64,000 nucleotides of DNA from a virus (IMGVR_UViG_3300044729_001490:1-64000), one strand, 5' to 3'; counted from the stretch's first letter, positions 40,152 through 47,222 are shown. Program-made: numbers and translations. The notes: generated by a model from the sequence alone, not told the origin.

Positions 40152-40353
40152 GACTGAAGAACTAGCAAAAAGACTGAAGGAACTGCGACTAATTGAAAGC
40201 ATGCTGGTTGATGTCCACGATTGGTTCGAGAAACACGAACACGAAATGAGAAACGTAATCGATTACTATGACCTGAGCGATGCAATCAACGAAGTGCAGA
40301 ACACGCTTTATGACATTGAGTACACCTTAGAGGAGGACGACGAAGATGAATAA
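40135..40353 (+). CDS. Acidic helical small protein
   Basis: A 72-residue protein, ATG at 40135, overlapping the membrane-protein gene. Highly acidic C-terminus (TLEEDDEDE) and helices LAKRLKELRLIESMLVDVHDW suggest a soluble inhibitor, mimic or partner protein. No family is recognised. It overlaps the next gene by 8 nt. Confidence 0.45.
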   Translation: MDKTTETEELAKRLKELRLIESMLVDVHDWFEKHEHEMRNVIDYYDLSDAINEVQNTLYDIEYTLEEDDEDE

Positions 40354-40660
40354 ATTTCCAGTCGGTCCCGAAACCGTCAAGAAAGCCGCAAAGACGGTCC
40401 CAGGTCAGTTGGCCGTATTGCTCAATGAAGTGCTGTACTCGGCGGACTACAAAAAGGTTTTGGAGCCTGGATTCTCCGACATGCCGCAGATTGAACGCCG
40501 TCGATGGGTGGCGGAAGATGAAGTTTTCAAAGGGGACAAGCCAATCCCGTCAGGCATGAAAGGAATGGCAAACAGAAATTGCTATTTCGAGACGCAAGAA
40601 CTAATGATTGCGATCCGTGACTATTTAGAATTCATGAGTTTTAAGGAAGTGATACCGTGA
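40346..40660 (+). CDS. Hypothetical protein
   Basis: A 104-residue protein in the overlapping accessory run. Predicted mainly helical with a conserved-looking start (FPVGPETVKKAAKTVPGQLA). No domain recognised. It ends in GTGA overlap with the next gene, indicating coupled translation. Confidence 0.45.
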   Translation: MNKFPVGPETVKKAAKTVPGQLAVLLNEVLYSADYKKVLEPGFSDMPQIERRRWVAEDEVFKGDKPIPSGMKGMANRNCYFETQELMIAIRDYLEFMSFKEVIP

Positions 40661-41064
40661 GCATATTTGAAGTCGGTCAGAAGTGGTACACGCGAGGCGG
40701 GAAATTAGTAACTATCGTGTACATCAACGAAACAGCTTTAGTGCTTGAAGACGAGAATAAAGGGGTTCATGTTGTTGGAGCAAATGGGCAAATGTACGGT
40801 GGTTCTAATACAAACCACGCAGACGACTTGTTTGAACAGAATATTCCGCCGAGATACCGTCCGTTCGCCAATCGATACGACTTCGCTCCATACAGAGACA
40901 AGTGGGTAAAGAACAAGCACGACGGGACGTCGACGTGCAGAATTGGTGGGTACGATGACAGTTTTGTGTTTTTCCCTCCAATACAAGATGCGATGACCTA
41001 CGAGAAATGCTTCGAGATTTTGGTGTTTGATGACGAAACGCCATTCGGAGTTAAAATCGCATGA
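40657..41064 (+). CDS. Hypothetical protein
   Basis: A 135-residue protein with a GTG start at 40657. The N-terminus (VGQKWYTRGGKLVTIVYINETALVLEDE) resembles a small beta-barrel domain; the rest has no clear motif. It ends with ATGA overlapping the nuclease gene. Confidence 0.45.
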   Translation: MSIFEVGQKWYTRGGKLVTIVYINETALVLEDENKGVHVVGANGQMYGGSNTNHADDLFEQNIPPRYRPFANRYDFAPYRDKWVKNKHDGTSTCRIGGYDDSFVFFPPIQDAMTYEKCFEILVFDDETPFGVKIA

Positions 41065-41477
41065 ACAATGACAGCCTCGGTTTAAGCTGGACCGTAGCGT
41101 TTACGGTGGCGATGGTTGCGATTGTGTTCGCACCGACGCAAGAAAAGCCAGAATGGGAATACAAGTATCGCGCCGAAGTGGTTCGAGTTGTAGACGGAGA
41201 CACTGTAGACGCGACGGTCGACCTTGGGTTCAACCTAAAGCTGTCAGCTCGCTTTAGGCTGCTTGGAATCAATGCCCCTGAGAAGAATACCCGAGAGGGA
41301 AAGGAGTCGCTGGCAAGGCTTGCTGTGCTGCTTCCTGTGGGTTCCTCGGTTGTAGTTCAGACTACCAAGGACAAGAAAGAAAAGTTTGGGAGGTACTTGG
41401 GAACTTTCCTGTTAAATGGAAAGAGCGTCAATCAGCAGTTGGTTGACGAGGGTTTTGCTGTTTTGAAAGATTACTAG
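41061..41477 (+). CDS. SNase-like thermonuclease with N-terminal membrane/signal helix
   Basis: A 138-residue protein. Residues 7-25 form a hydrophobic helix (GLSWTVAFTVAMVAIVFA), followed by a staphylococcal-nuclease fold: RVVDGDTVDA, then RFRLLGINAPEKN (catalytic Arg and Glu), and KFGRYLGTF (second Arg). The enzyme would hydrolyse DNA or RNA in a Ca-dependent manner, probably in the periplasm or at the membrane. Its length is short but complete. It could degrade host DNA or exclude competing phages (inference). Confidence 0.7.
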   Translation: MNNDSLGLSWTVAFTVAMVAIVFAPTQEKPEWEYKYRAEVVRVVDGDTVDATVDLGFNLKLSARFRLLGINAPEKNTREGKESLARLAVLLPVGSSVVVQTTKDKKEKFGRYLGTFLLNGKSVNQQLVDEGFAVLKDY

Positions 41478-41487
41478 GAGAAAAGTT

Positions 41488-41739
41488 ATGAGAGTTCTAG
41501 GCTTATTGTTTGTTTTGGTTTTGGGGTCGTCGGCAACGGCGCAGGACTTTACGGCGAGATACGACACGAGGGGTCCGAGATTCACTTACGGAACGTACAA
41601 AACCAGCAGCGGCGAGGTTGGTTCTGTGTCGTACAACCGTGTCGGTCGTTTTACTTATGGGTACTTCAGCGATGGGTCTCGCTCGACCACCACTCAAGTG
41701 GGACGTCGTATCTACACCGACATCTGGATTAACAGGTAA
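41488..41739 (+). CDS. Secreted small protein, hypothetical
   Basis: An 83-residue protein with a clear signal peptide (MRVLGLLFVLVLGSSATAQ, cut near residue 19). The mature part is Gly/Tyr/Arg-rich (RFTYGTYKTSSGEVGSV, GRFTYGYFSDG) with repeated strands. It follows the SNase gene by 10 bp, so both may be exported. No family is recognised. Confidence 0.5.
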   Translation: MRVLGLLFVLVLGSSATAQDFTARYDTRGPRFTYGTYKTSSGEVGSVSYNRVGRFTYGYFSDGSRSTTTQVGRRIYTDIWINR

Positions 41740-41744
41740 CAGCC

Positions 41745-41972
41745 ATGCGAGTAACAGATAACGCTAGCGTCGTTCGCGACCTAGCGCTGGAGGATTTCGA
41801 CGGGTGCTGGATAGCTCAGGATGGTGGCTCGTTTAGCCTGCATCGCAATAGCGGGTCGTCAACATCTAGTCTGACGATTAGCAGTGAAGATGCGCTCTGG
41901 ATTATCGATACACTCGGGCTCGACGCATCGTTATCGATATCGCGTCGTCGGGTTGTTCTTTGGAAGCAATAA
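41745..41972 (+). CDS. Hypothetical protein
   Basis: A 75-residue protein directly downstream of the secreted-protein gene. It starts MRVTDNASVV and has a compact beta/alpha pattern (LTISSEDALWIIDTLGLDA). No domain recognised. It lies just before palindrome copy 7. Confidence 0.4.
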   Translation: MRVTDNASVVRDLALEDFDGCWIAQDGGSFSLHRNSGSSTSSLTISSEDALWIIDTLGLDASLSISRRRVVLWKQ

Positions 41973-41982
41973 ACTCCGATTC

Positions 41983-41999
41983 TGTGACAGAGTGTCACA
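41983..41999. repeat. Dispersed palindrome, copy 7 (GAG centre)
   Basis: TGTGACAGAGTGTCACA: same arms but GAG instead of GCG at the centre, so the spacer is variable. It is 29 nt before the ATG at 42029. Confidence 0.85.
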
Positions 42000-42028
42000 A
42001 AACTTTTTATTAACTTAGCGAGGTAGAG

Positions 42029-42370
42029 ATGAGTAAGAAGTCTGGCGAATATTTGAATCAAAAGAACTGTAGGTTGTTGAAGATGGACGGCTACAGTGAC
42101 GAAGAACTTAAGAATCTAGGATACGATGAGGATACCATCAGGCGGACTATCGTCGCGCTGAATGGACCTCGCATCAATAAAACCACCAAAAGATGCAAGG
42201 AGTGCGGCGCGAAGTGCTACTACCTAGACCGGGGTGGAGATTGTTACGAATGCGCATTGAAAACGAAGATTGCCAGGGAAGGAAAGATTCCGTCTACTGA
42301 CAAGGTGTTTGCCAACGACGGTTGGAAACAGTGCCAAAAGATGATGGATGACCCAGACGGGTTGATTTAA
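42029..42370 (+). CDS. Hypothetical zinc-ribbon protein
   Basis: A 113-residue protein. The middle has a CKECG...CYYL...CYECA zinc-ribbon-type set. The N-terminus is helical (NLGYDEDTIRRTIVALNG). It starts in the leader containing palindrome copy 7 with GCGAGG upstream. No function assigned; possibly a DNA-binding adaptor. Confidence 0.5.
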   Translation: MSKKSGEYLNQKNCRLLKMDGYSDEELKNLGYDEDTIRRTIVALNGPRINKTTKRCKECGAKCYYLDRGGDCYECALKTKIAREGKIPSTDKVFANDGWKQCQKMMDDPDGLI

Positions 42371-42394
42371 CGATAGGATTATCCGAGGCGACCA

Positions 42395-42742
42395 ATGCCA
42401 GACAGTTACGAATTACATTTACGCCAAATCGCGAGAGCAAAGATGGCAAACCAAAAGACCAAGCCTTCGGATCAATCCGTTGTTCATACGCCTGGACCCT
42501 GGGAGGCAGTTCGGTCATTAACTTGTGGTCATCTCAGAGCGGCACACAATTACCAAGTGGACCCTAAAGAAGAATGGACAGATGCAGACCTTAAATTGAT
42601 TTCGGCAGCCCCCGAAATGCTTAAAGCTTTGCGGCGAATCGTGCGGCATCAGGATTGCATTGGCGGGTCGATGGCGTCCATGTCGTCTACGCGACACATG
42701 GCAGCGCAGGCGATACAACACGCTACTGGAGAGGTCGTGTGA
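42395..42742 (+). CDS. Phage protein with HTPGPW and AAPEMLKAL motifs
   Basis: A 115-residue protein. The pair HTPGPW (near residue 31) and ISAAPEMLKALRR is a combination seen in many small phage proteins of unknown function. The middle is otherwise variable. No catalytic residues can be named. It is followed by a structured RNA-like segment. Confidence 0.55.
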   Translation: MPDSYELHLRQIARAKMANQKTKPSDQSVVHTPGPWEAVRSLTCGHLRAAHNYQVDPKEEWTDADLKLISAAPEMLKALRRIVRHQDCIGGSMASMSSTRHMAAQAIQHATGEVV

Positions 42743-42753
42743 ACGACATGGTT

Positions 42754-42806
42754 TACCGAGCCCCCTTCGGTAGACTTTCCATTTTAGAAACCGTTGTGAG
42801 GGGGCT
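42754..42806 (+). ncRNA. Hairpin with C5 loop and downstream G5: possible pseudoknot leader
   Basis: TACCGA (42754-42759) pairs with TCGGTA (42767-42772) around a GCCCCCT loop. AGGGGGCT (42799-42806) is complementary to the loop and could form a pseudoknot. CTTCGGTAGA occurs twice. The element ends 30 nt before the ASCH gene. Confidence 0.35.
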
Positions 42807-42835
42807 TCGGTAGAACCAATTGTTTATAGTGCCTT

Positions 42836-43201
42836 ATGCCAAGAAACATTTCCTTTGCGTTGACAACAGATCAGATTCGGAATCGGACTAAGACGGTCAC
42901 CCGTCGTCTAGGCTGGAAGAATCTCAAGCCTGGTCAGATACTCAACGCGTGCGTGAAGTGCATGGGATTGAAACCAGGGGAACAGATTCAGCGATTGGGT
43001 CAGATTCGTGTTGTCAGCGTGTTTCAGGAGCCATTGGTGGCGATGATGCGTGATGAGGCATACGGAAAGGCGGAAGCCCAGCGAGAGGGTTTCCCACAGA
43101 TGGACGGCAAGCAGTTTGTAGAAATGTTCTGCGAACACATGCGACCAGTAAGCGGTTGCGTCACAGAGGTTACGCGGATCGAGTTCGAGTACGTTGATTA
43201 G
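42836..43201 (+). CDS. ASCH-domain protein
   Basis: A 121-residue protein. The sequence ISFALTTDQIRNRTKTVTRRLGWKNLKPGQ then CVKCMGLKPGE and RVVSVFQEPL is the ASCH (RNA-binding/coactivator-related) fold as found in phage proteins. It may bind RNA or modified nucleotides. The leader immediately upstream has a pseudoknot-like structure. It is the last plus-strand gene before the minus-strand HNH gene. Confidence 0.7.
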   Translation: MPRNISFALTTDQIRNRTKTVTRRLGWKNLKPGQILNACVKCMGLKPGEQIQRLGQIRVVSVFQEPLVAMMRDEAYGKAEAQREGFPQMDGKQFVEMFCEHMRPVSGCVTEVTRIEFEYVD

Positions 43202-43335
43202 GTCAAATGAACGCTTGAAGCAGTCTGTTGTTTCTAATGAAAAAGGGGTGTTATTCATTAGAGAAAAAACGGCAAAAAGATACTGGGAAAACAGGTGACT
43301 CGCCTCTGATAATCCCGCAAAAGGGCAGCTGGAAG

Positions 43336-43833
43336 CTAGTCAAACGAATCCACGCCGTGAAGTTTACAGTGACATCGACAACACACAACCATGATGTCCG
43401 TTCTCTTCTCTCTTCCAAGGCTTCGGTAGTGCTTGTGGTGGCATTGTAATCCTTTAGTCGTTCCGCACATCTCGCAAGTCTTTTGTAGCTGCCTGAACGA
43501 CTTAGAGCGAGCCGCCCACTCGCTAGACTTTATGTACTTCCTGTAATCAACCCTCTTTTTCCTCAAAGGTTTAACCACCTTTGCTACAAAACGAGGCTTC
43601 CCCGACTTAGTAAAGTTTTTTGCGTTATTCACCCAAAGTCTGAACGCGGTTTGCTTGTCCACGTCAGTAGGATTGTGCCGTAAGTAAATCTCAAAGTCCT
43701 CTGGATACATAAACCACCTACTTAAAAACAGCTGTAAGGTCCAAAAGTCGACAAGTCTAAGCGCAAAACCCCCCTCCTGCACCGCGCTAAGCCACGCAAC
43801 CAATGCCGCTTGTCTCGGCATTCCCATCAGCAC
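43336..43833 (-). CDS. HNH endonuclease, minus strand
   Basis: A 165-residue protein, opposite in strand to its left and right neighbours. The C-terminal part is HNH/zinc: KYIKSSEW, CEMCGTTKGLQCHHKHYRSLGREKRTD, CCRCHCKLHG, with CxxC twice and the catalytic HH pair. The N-terminus is helical with an FRLWVNNAKNFTKSGK segment. Such genes act as homing endonucleases or host takeover nucleases. It lies in a 1.1 kb segment with a different strand, as if inserted. Confidence 0.75.
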   Translation of the reverse strand: MLMGMPRQAALVAWLSAVQEGGFALRLVDFWTLQLFLSRWFMYPEDFEIYLRHNPTDVDKQTAFRLWVNNAKNFTKSGKPRFVAKVVKPLRKKRVDYRKYIKSSEWAARSKSFRQLQKTCEMCGTTKGLQCHHKHYRSLGREKRTDIMVVCCRCHCKLHGVDSFD

Positions 43834-43870
43834 CAGGATATTTTAACGATAGAGCGTACATTACTGCACG

Positions 43871-44173
43871 TTATCGCCGTGCTGGCTTCGCGTAATTGCT
43901 TTCGCAGTGACTCACCAGCATATCGGATTTGTCGCCATGCCTTTGTTGCTCTCGACGCTCGGTAGCATGACCGTTGAACCGTTTTGCCAGATATGGGCTA
44001 TCTGAGCCCATCAATAAAGAAAGCCCAGGTACTCCTGGAGGTGGAATCCTGAACAACACACCCAAGTTCGCGTTGCCAAGAACTCCAGGTGTAACTGGGC
44101 TCTGATGTAAACTACTTGGGTTTTTGTTGCCGTCAGGATTTCCACGTCCATTCGACAGAAGCATTGTTATCAT
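43871..44173 (-). CDS. Possible minus-strand gene upstream of HNH, hypothetical
   Basis: A 100-residue frame starting at ATG 44173 (a TTG at 44194 is also possible) and ending 37 nt before the HNH start, so the two could form an operon. Composition is polar with NGRGNPDGNKNPSS and LAKRFNGHATERREQQRHGDKSD. There is no family match and no strong ribosome site, so it may be spurious. The 43834-44323 stretch otherwise holds nothing I can support. Confidence 0.3.
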   Translation of the reverse strand: MITMLLSNGRGNPDGNKNPSSLHQSPVTPGVLGNANLGVLFRIPPPGVPGLSLLMGSDSPYLAKRFNGHATERREQQRHGDKSDMLVSHCESNYAKPARR

Positions 44174-44323
44174 TGCCACACAAAAGTCAATCAACTATAT
44201 TCAAAATGTTCGATGTCACCCAAAACAAGGAAAAAATCGATGCTCTGAATGTATTCGTGACCCGCCAAACGTGATTTTGACTGTTTCTTGGTTCAGTTGT
44301 CTTCAAATATGTTAGGGTTCAAA

Positions 44324-44749
44324 ATGATTTCTAAGCTAGTTCGTGCGAAGTTTCGGGTCAAAATCAACAGCCTTTCTGCCGAGTCCAGAATCATCCGCGT
44401 GGAGGAGAGGCGATGTGTCGGACAAAAGCGTTCTTCCGATCGCGGAGTCTTGCGGTGGCATCGGGTCAGCCTGCTGAGAGATGAGCAAAGGGCAACACTT
44501 TTGGCGTATGCCTTCGTTCGTGGCGTTCCTTACAAGGTTGTGGAGGGAAAAGGTGCCACGCCTTCAGATGCAATTATCGGCAGGATTTGCGAGATATCCC
44601 GCAGTCTGGCTTGGCGACGTATCTCGAATGATGACGTCGCCCCTGCAGAAGCTGCTGCGAAGGTGAAGAGCATGCGTCTGGCTTGGCGACGTATCTCGAA
44701 TGATGACGTCGCCTGCTGGATGAGTGGTGTAAAAGAAAATGCGGCTTAA
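44324..44749 (+). CDS. Phage protein with tandem duplication and copied insert
   Basis: A 141-residue frame starting MISKLVRAKFRVK. RDEQRATLLAYAFVRGVPYKVVE is a phage-type motif. Near the end LAWRRISNDDVA occurs twice, in frame, separated by PAEAAAKVKS, which is identical at DNA level to a piece of the parB-like gene. Without this insert the C-terminus would read straight into CWMSGVKENAA. The insertion keeps the reading frame (72 nt = 24 codons), so the gene may still be functional. No domain name is assigned. Confidence 0.6.
   Translation: MISKLVRAKFRVKINSLSAESRIIRVEERRCVGQKRSSDRGVLRWHRVSLLRDEQRATLLAYAFVRGVPYKVVEGKGATPSDAIIGRICEISRSLAWRRISNDDVAPAEAAAKVKSMRLAWRRISNDDVACWMSGVKENAA
44604..44713 (+). 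repeat. 38-nt direct repeat flanking a 34-nt copied parB-like segment
   Basis: The 38-nt unit beginning GTCTGGCTTGGCG at 44604 recurs at 44676. Between them are 32 nt (44642-44673) identical to 34322-34353 in the parB-like gene, plus GC. The period is 72 nt. Confidence 0.85.
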
Positions 44750-44762
44750 CTAAGCCACATTG

Positions 44763-44834
44763 GCGACCATAGCATCAAGGCGATGCAAACGGCTTTCAAT
44801 CCGTCTGAGGTGGGTTCGATTCCTACTGGTCGCA
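44763..44834 (+). tRNA. tRNA-like gene with 8-nt anticodon loop (Glu-UUC or UCA reading)
   Basis: Acceptor stem GCGACCA/TGGTCGC pairs in full. The D-arm is GCAT/ATGC with a 7-nt loop, and the T-arm GTGGG-TTCGATT-CCTAC is canonical. The anticodon arm pairs ACGG with CCGT, leaving an eight-base loop CTTTCAAT. With standard numbering the triplet is TTC (Glu); shifted by one it is TCA. No CCA is encoded. It is probably an expressed phage tRNA or a decayed one; an eight-nt loop is atypical. It sits at the convergent junction of two gene blocks and could mark an integration site. Confidence 0.65.
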
Positions 44835-44835
44835 A

Positions 44836-45078
44836 TTAGTCTGCTCCCTGTCTTGGGTTCAGGACTTCAGCCACCACGAACGTTTTAACCCTCACCATTG
44901 ACGCTGGAATCACATCGTCGTTCTCTCGTCGGACTTCGACCGGCCATTCGTACTGAGGCAGTCCAAGCCAGCTCAACGCCGCTTTAACCGCCTCCTGCTT
45001 GGCTGCGCTGTACATGGAAACGTTTCCATAGTCGTTCCAGATGTCGGAACCTTCGAGTCTTGCTTGTGTGTTCGTCAT
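44836..45078 (-). CDS. Hypothetical protein (csrA operon)
   Basis: An 80-residue protein, ATG coupled to the CsrA stop by ATGA. It is acidic/helical (MTNTQARLEGSDIWNDYG, AAKQEAVKAALSWLGL) with a charged middle (EVRRENDDVIP). It does not match a known family. Because it is co-translated with csrA, it could modulate CsrA or share its targets. Confidence 0.55.
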   Translation of the reverse strand: MTNTQARLEGSDIWNDYGNVSMYSAAKQEAVKAALSWLGLPQYEWPVEVRRENDDVIPASMVRVKTFVVAEVLNPRQGAD

Positions 45079-45245
45079 TGTGCTTCAACCTCTTCCTTTT
45101 TCTTTTCGAGTAGCTCAGTTCGTACAACTTCAATCTCCCGAGGAGCATCGATTGCCAGATTTGTTGTTCCGCCAGCTTTTACCGTAATCACAATCGTTCC
45201 ACCAATCGTGATGGACTCCCCAACTTTTCGTTTAATCATTAGCAT
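45075..45245 (-). CDS. csrA: CsrA family RNA-binding regulator
   Basis: A 56-residue protein. The upstream ATG (45245) gives MLMIKRKVGESITIGG, aligning with the canonical MLVLSRKVGE start, and the segment LAIDAPREIEVVRTELLEKK carries the conserved IDAP...R pattern, where the Arg is the RNA-binding residue. CsrA dimers bind GGA in hairpins to block translation or alter mRNA stability. Phage CsrA could reprogramme host or phage mRNAs. It is followed by an ATGA-coupled gene. The longer tail (EEVEAQ) is charged. Confidence 0.85.
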   Translation of the reverse strand: MLMIKRKVGESITIGGTIVITVKAGGTTNLAIDAPREIEVVRTELLEKKKEEVEAQ

Positions 45246-45302
45246 TATTAATTCTTTCTGTTTAGTGGCTTACCATGCAAGCCATTCCATGATTGCTGTC
45301 CA

Positions 45303-45833
45303 TTAGCAGTAGTGCGGTCGTCGAGCTGGCATCGGCTCAGGCGGCCACGATTCAAGCCTAGCGCAGAAGTGCCCTTCGGATGCTACGGATGACGGAGAAC
45401 GACGATTGCTATTCTCTCGCTCGCACCATGCACGCAGTTCCACCATAGCCTTTTCGGCTTCCTCCACTGACGTGAAGTGTCCATAGCGTGGTGGCGTCTC
45501 GTCCCAGTCTCCATCGGCAGGAGTGTAGGTGTCATACCACCATCCCCCCTCCTCGGGTCCACCATAGTCGCGGTCGTGCAGATACAAGTTCGCGTACAGA
45601 TGTGGTGTTGCGTCTGCAATCTCCCACGATCCTGTTTCGTCCTCGCCTTCCAGCTTCGTTTGCTCCACGCGTCCGTCCTTCCATCGGACGGTAATCGTTC
45701 CGATTGTTTCGTAACCGTCGCGGTCGCAATCCTCTTCAATTGCAATGATTGTCCCGCCGATAGCGTTATCGGGAACAATCCATTCACCTTCGCCGTTCAG
45801 GTGCACAAACGTAACCAAGCTACCTACTCTCAT
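45303..45833 (-). CDS. Hypothetical protein
   Basis: A 176-residue protein, start ATG 45833. The N-terminal portion has a small beta-barrel appearance (VGSLVTFVHLNGEGEWIVPDN, TIIAIEED, GTITVRWKDGRVEQ), like a KOW/Tudor-type module that follows the WKDG..E pattern. The rest is acidic with WWYDTYTPADGDWDE. No definite assignment. Confidence 0.5.
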   Translation of the reverse strand: MRVGSLVTFVHLNGEGEWIVPDNAIGGTIIAIEEDCDRDGYETIGTITVRWKDGRVEQTKLEGEDETGSWEIADATPHLYANLYLHDRDYGGPEEGGWWYDTYTPADGDWDETPPRYGHFTSVEEAEKAMVELRAWCERENSNRRSPSSVASEGHFCARLESWPPEPMPARRPHYC

Positions 45834-45960
45834 TTCTAATCCCCTTTTCTTCGAACTCGATACTTACAGACGGTTCACCGTGAACTCGTGTTACTGTTAC
45901 TCTCACTCGCTGGCTTGCGCAACCGCAGCAAACTAGCAAAAGCAAAATCCATTTTGCCAT
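45820..45960 (-). CDS. Small putative lipoprotein
   Basis: A 46-residue protein, start ATG 45960, missed by longer-ORF searches. N-terminus MAKWILLLLVCCGCASQR has a charged start, hydrophobic stretch and a Cys-rich lipobox-like site (VCCGC), so it is probably exported and lipidated. The mature part is short (VRVTVTRVHGEPSVSIEFEEK). It overlaps the next gene by 14 nt. Role unknown; some phage lipoproteins block superinfection. Confidence 0.5.
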   Translation of the reverse strand: MAKWILLLLVCCGCASQRVRVTVTRVHGEPSVSIEFEEKGIRNESR

Positions 45961-45972
45961 CTCGATACTCCT

Positions 45973-46227
45973 TTAGTTTTGTTCTGGGTTGTAAGTCACT
46001 TCCGCCTTGAACTCTCTGCACTCTTGGTTCAGGCTTTCAATTAAATCAATGTGCGATTCCACGTTATCGCTGTCGTCGTCTGCACCTATATCCTTCATGA
46101 CTCGCATAATCGTATAAGCACCCGCAAAGAACGAGTTGCGCATGTCAGTGTATTGCCTGCTTGGTGGCTCCAATCCTAGCCCTTTAGCCAATAGCATCCA
46201 CGCTTGTTGAATCAATCTTGTTTGCAT
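45973..46227 (-). CDS. Hypothetical protein
   Basis: An 84-residue helical protein (LIQQAWMLLAKGLGL, SFFAGAYTIMRVMKDIGADD). No family. It is adjacent to the upstream gene by 3 nt and the lipoprotein gene by 12 nt, so all belong to one minus-strand run. Confidence 0.45.
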   Translation of the reverse strand: MQTRLIQQAWMLLAKGLGLEPPSRQYTDMRNSFFAGAYTIMRVMKDIGADDDSDNVESHIDLIESLNQECREFKAEVTYNPEQN

Positions 46228-46230
46228 TAT

Positions 46231-46446
46231 TTATCCTTTGAGTAAATTGTTTTCCTCTACCAGTCTGATTAAGCCTTGTTCCAAGGCAGTTGGGATATGG
46301 ACGTGTTTATTAAAGCTGTCTTCCGGATCGTCGTAAACGGCTTTGTCGTCCACTAATCCAGGAAACCACTTACCCTTGTAATAGAACAGATCAGGGCGTT
46401 TCTCTAGCGGAGCACCTGTAGCCGCCACAACGTATTTCTTTTCCAT
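46231..46446 (-). CDS. Hypothetical protein
   Basis: A 71-residue protein. ATG 46446 is chosen because AAGGAAATT lies just upstream; a longer frame begins at 46482 without one. Sequence (MEKKYVVAATGAPLEKRPDLFYYKGKWFPGLVDDKAVYDDPEDSF) has no known motif. It is a single short soluble domain. Confidence 0.45.
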   Translation of the reverse strand: MEKKYVVAATGAPLEKRPDLFYYKGKWFPGLVDDKAVYDDPEDSFNKHVHIPTALEQGLIRLVEENNLLKG

Positions 46447-46465
46447 AATTTCCTTGATACAAAAT

Positions 46466-46630
46466 TCAGACACGTGAAACAATCACACCTAGCACAAACC
46501 CGCATAGCGTGGATATGAGTGCAGTGTAGTAAAGTTGCCGACGTATGTTGACAGTGGAATAGTTGTTTTCTGATGCGGCGTACCCTTCCAGGTAGGCCGC
46601 TTGGTAATTGTCATCGTCGATTGTGTTCAT
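46466..46630 (-). CDS. Small C-terminal-anchored membrane protein
   Basis: A 54-residue protein, start ATG 46630. An acidic N-terminus (MNTIDDDNYQAAYLEG) leads to a C-terminal transmembrane helix (YYTALISTLCGFVLGVIVSRV) ending the protein. Topology suggests a tail-anchored inner-membrane protein. A longer reading frame starting at 46942 is rejected because it runs antisense to nothing but lies in frame through the next gene. Confidence 0.45.
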   Translation of the reverse strand: MNTIDDDNYQAAYLEGYAASENNYSTVNIRRQLYYTALISTLCGFVLGVIVSRV

Positions 46631-46634
46631 CGCT

Positions 46635-47099
46635 TTATGACACCGCCAGTTCTTCGTCTGTGTACGCGCAGCCACCATCAGCAAACCCATCGCTTGGGAT
46701 AACCTGCGCGACCAATGGCAAGATGGATGCAGGGAAATCGTACTCGCTGCGGTTCGCCTTAGCTTTGGTATACAAGCGTTCAATGAGCTCGTCGTGCTTG
46801 CCGTTACGCACATCGTTCGCGATGCGCTCGAGTGTCTTAGCCGAGAATCGTGCGGCTGGCTCCAGGCTTGCGGTTGGGTTACCTTTTCCGTCGAGCAACA
46901 TAGACGTAAAGCCTTGGTCTGACTTTCGGTCGTGTTGGACACTGATATCGTAACCTCTAGGGATTAGGTCACCTGTAAAGTAGCTGACGCCTCCCTTTGT
47001 ATAGCTCACGACCAGCGTAAGGCGTGGCGTAAGCATAGCGTTACAATCCTTGAATGCAGGCGCTGTAACTTGTTTGATAATGATGGACTGTGTAGACAT
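46635..47099 (-). CDS. Hypothetical protein behind leader A
   Basis: A 154-residue protein. The ATG at 47099 (MSTQSIIIKQVTAP) has AAGGAGATT upstream; a TTG two codons earlier is less likely. Mixed alpha/beta with a C-terminal acidic end (GCAYTDEELAVS). Residues about 30-60 (YTKGGVSYFTGDLIPRGYDISV) look like a beta domain. The gene is preceded by structured leader A. No known family. Confidence 0.55.
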   Translation of the reverse strand: MSTQSIIIKQVTAPAFKDCNAMLTPRLTLVVSYTKGGVSYFTGDLIPRGYDISVQHDRKSDQGFTSMLLDGKGNPTASLEPAARFSAKTLERIANDVRNGKHDELIERLYTKAKANRSEYDFPASILPLVAQVIPSDGFADGGCAYTDEELAVS

Positions 47100-47131
47100 G
47101 TGCAAATCTCCTTTGCGTTATTGAATGCCGA

Positions 47132-47183
47132 CTCTGACAATCAGAGGCTCGGGCGGTCGGTCACTGGGCGAAGTGACCTCACG
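47132..47183 (-). promoter_or_regulatory. Structured leader A (paired with leader B)
   Basis: On the minus-strand transcript CGTGAGG leads a hairpin with stem GGTCACT/AGTGACC and loop TCGCCC, then CCGACCGCC and a second hairpin CTCTGA/TCAGAG. It ends upstream of the start at 47099. Three blocks (GGCGGTCGG, GGGCGAA, CCTCACG) are identical in leader B while the stem bases differ in a compensating way. Confidence 0.6.
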
Positions 47184-47222
47184 TTCGAGTCTATGCGTGG
47201 ACTCCTCATGTCCGAACTCTAG

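Noticed and set aside
43228-43449. Plus-strand frame opposite the HNH gene
   Set aside because: Antisense shadow of a real HNH gene; composition not protein-like.
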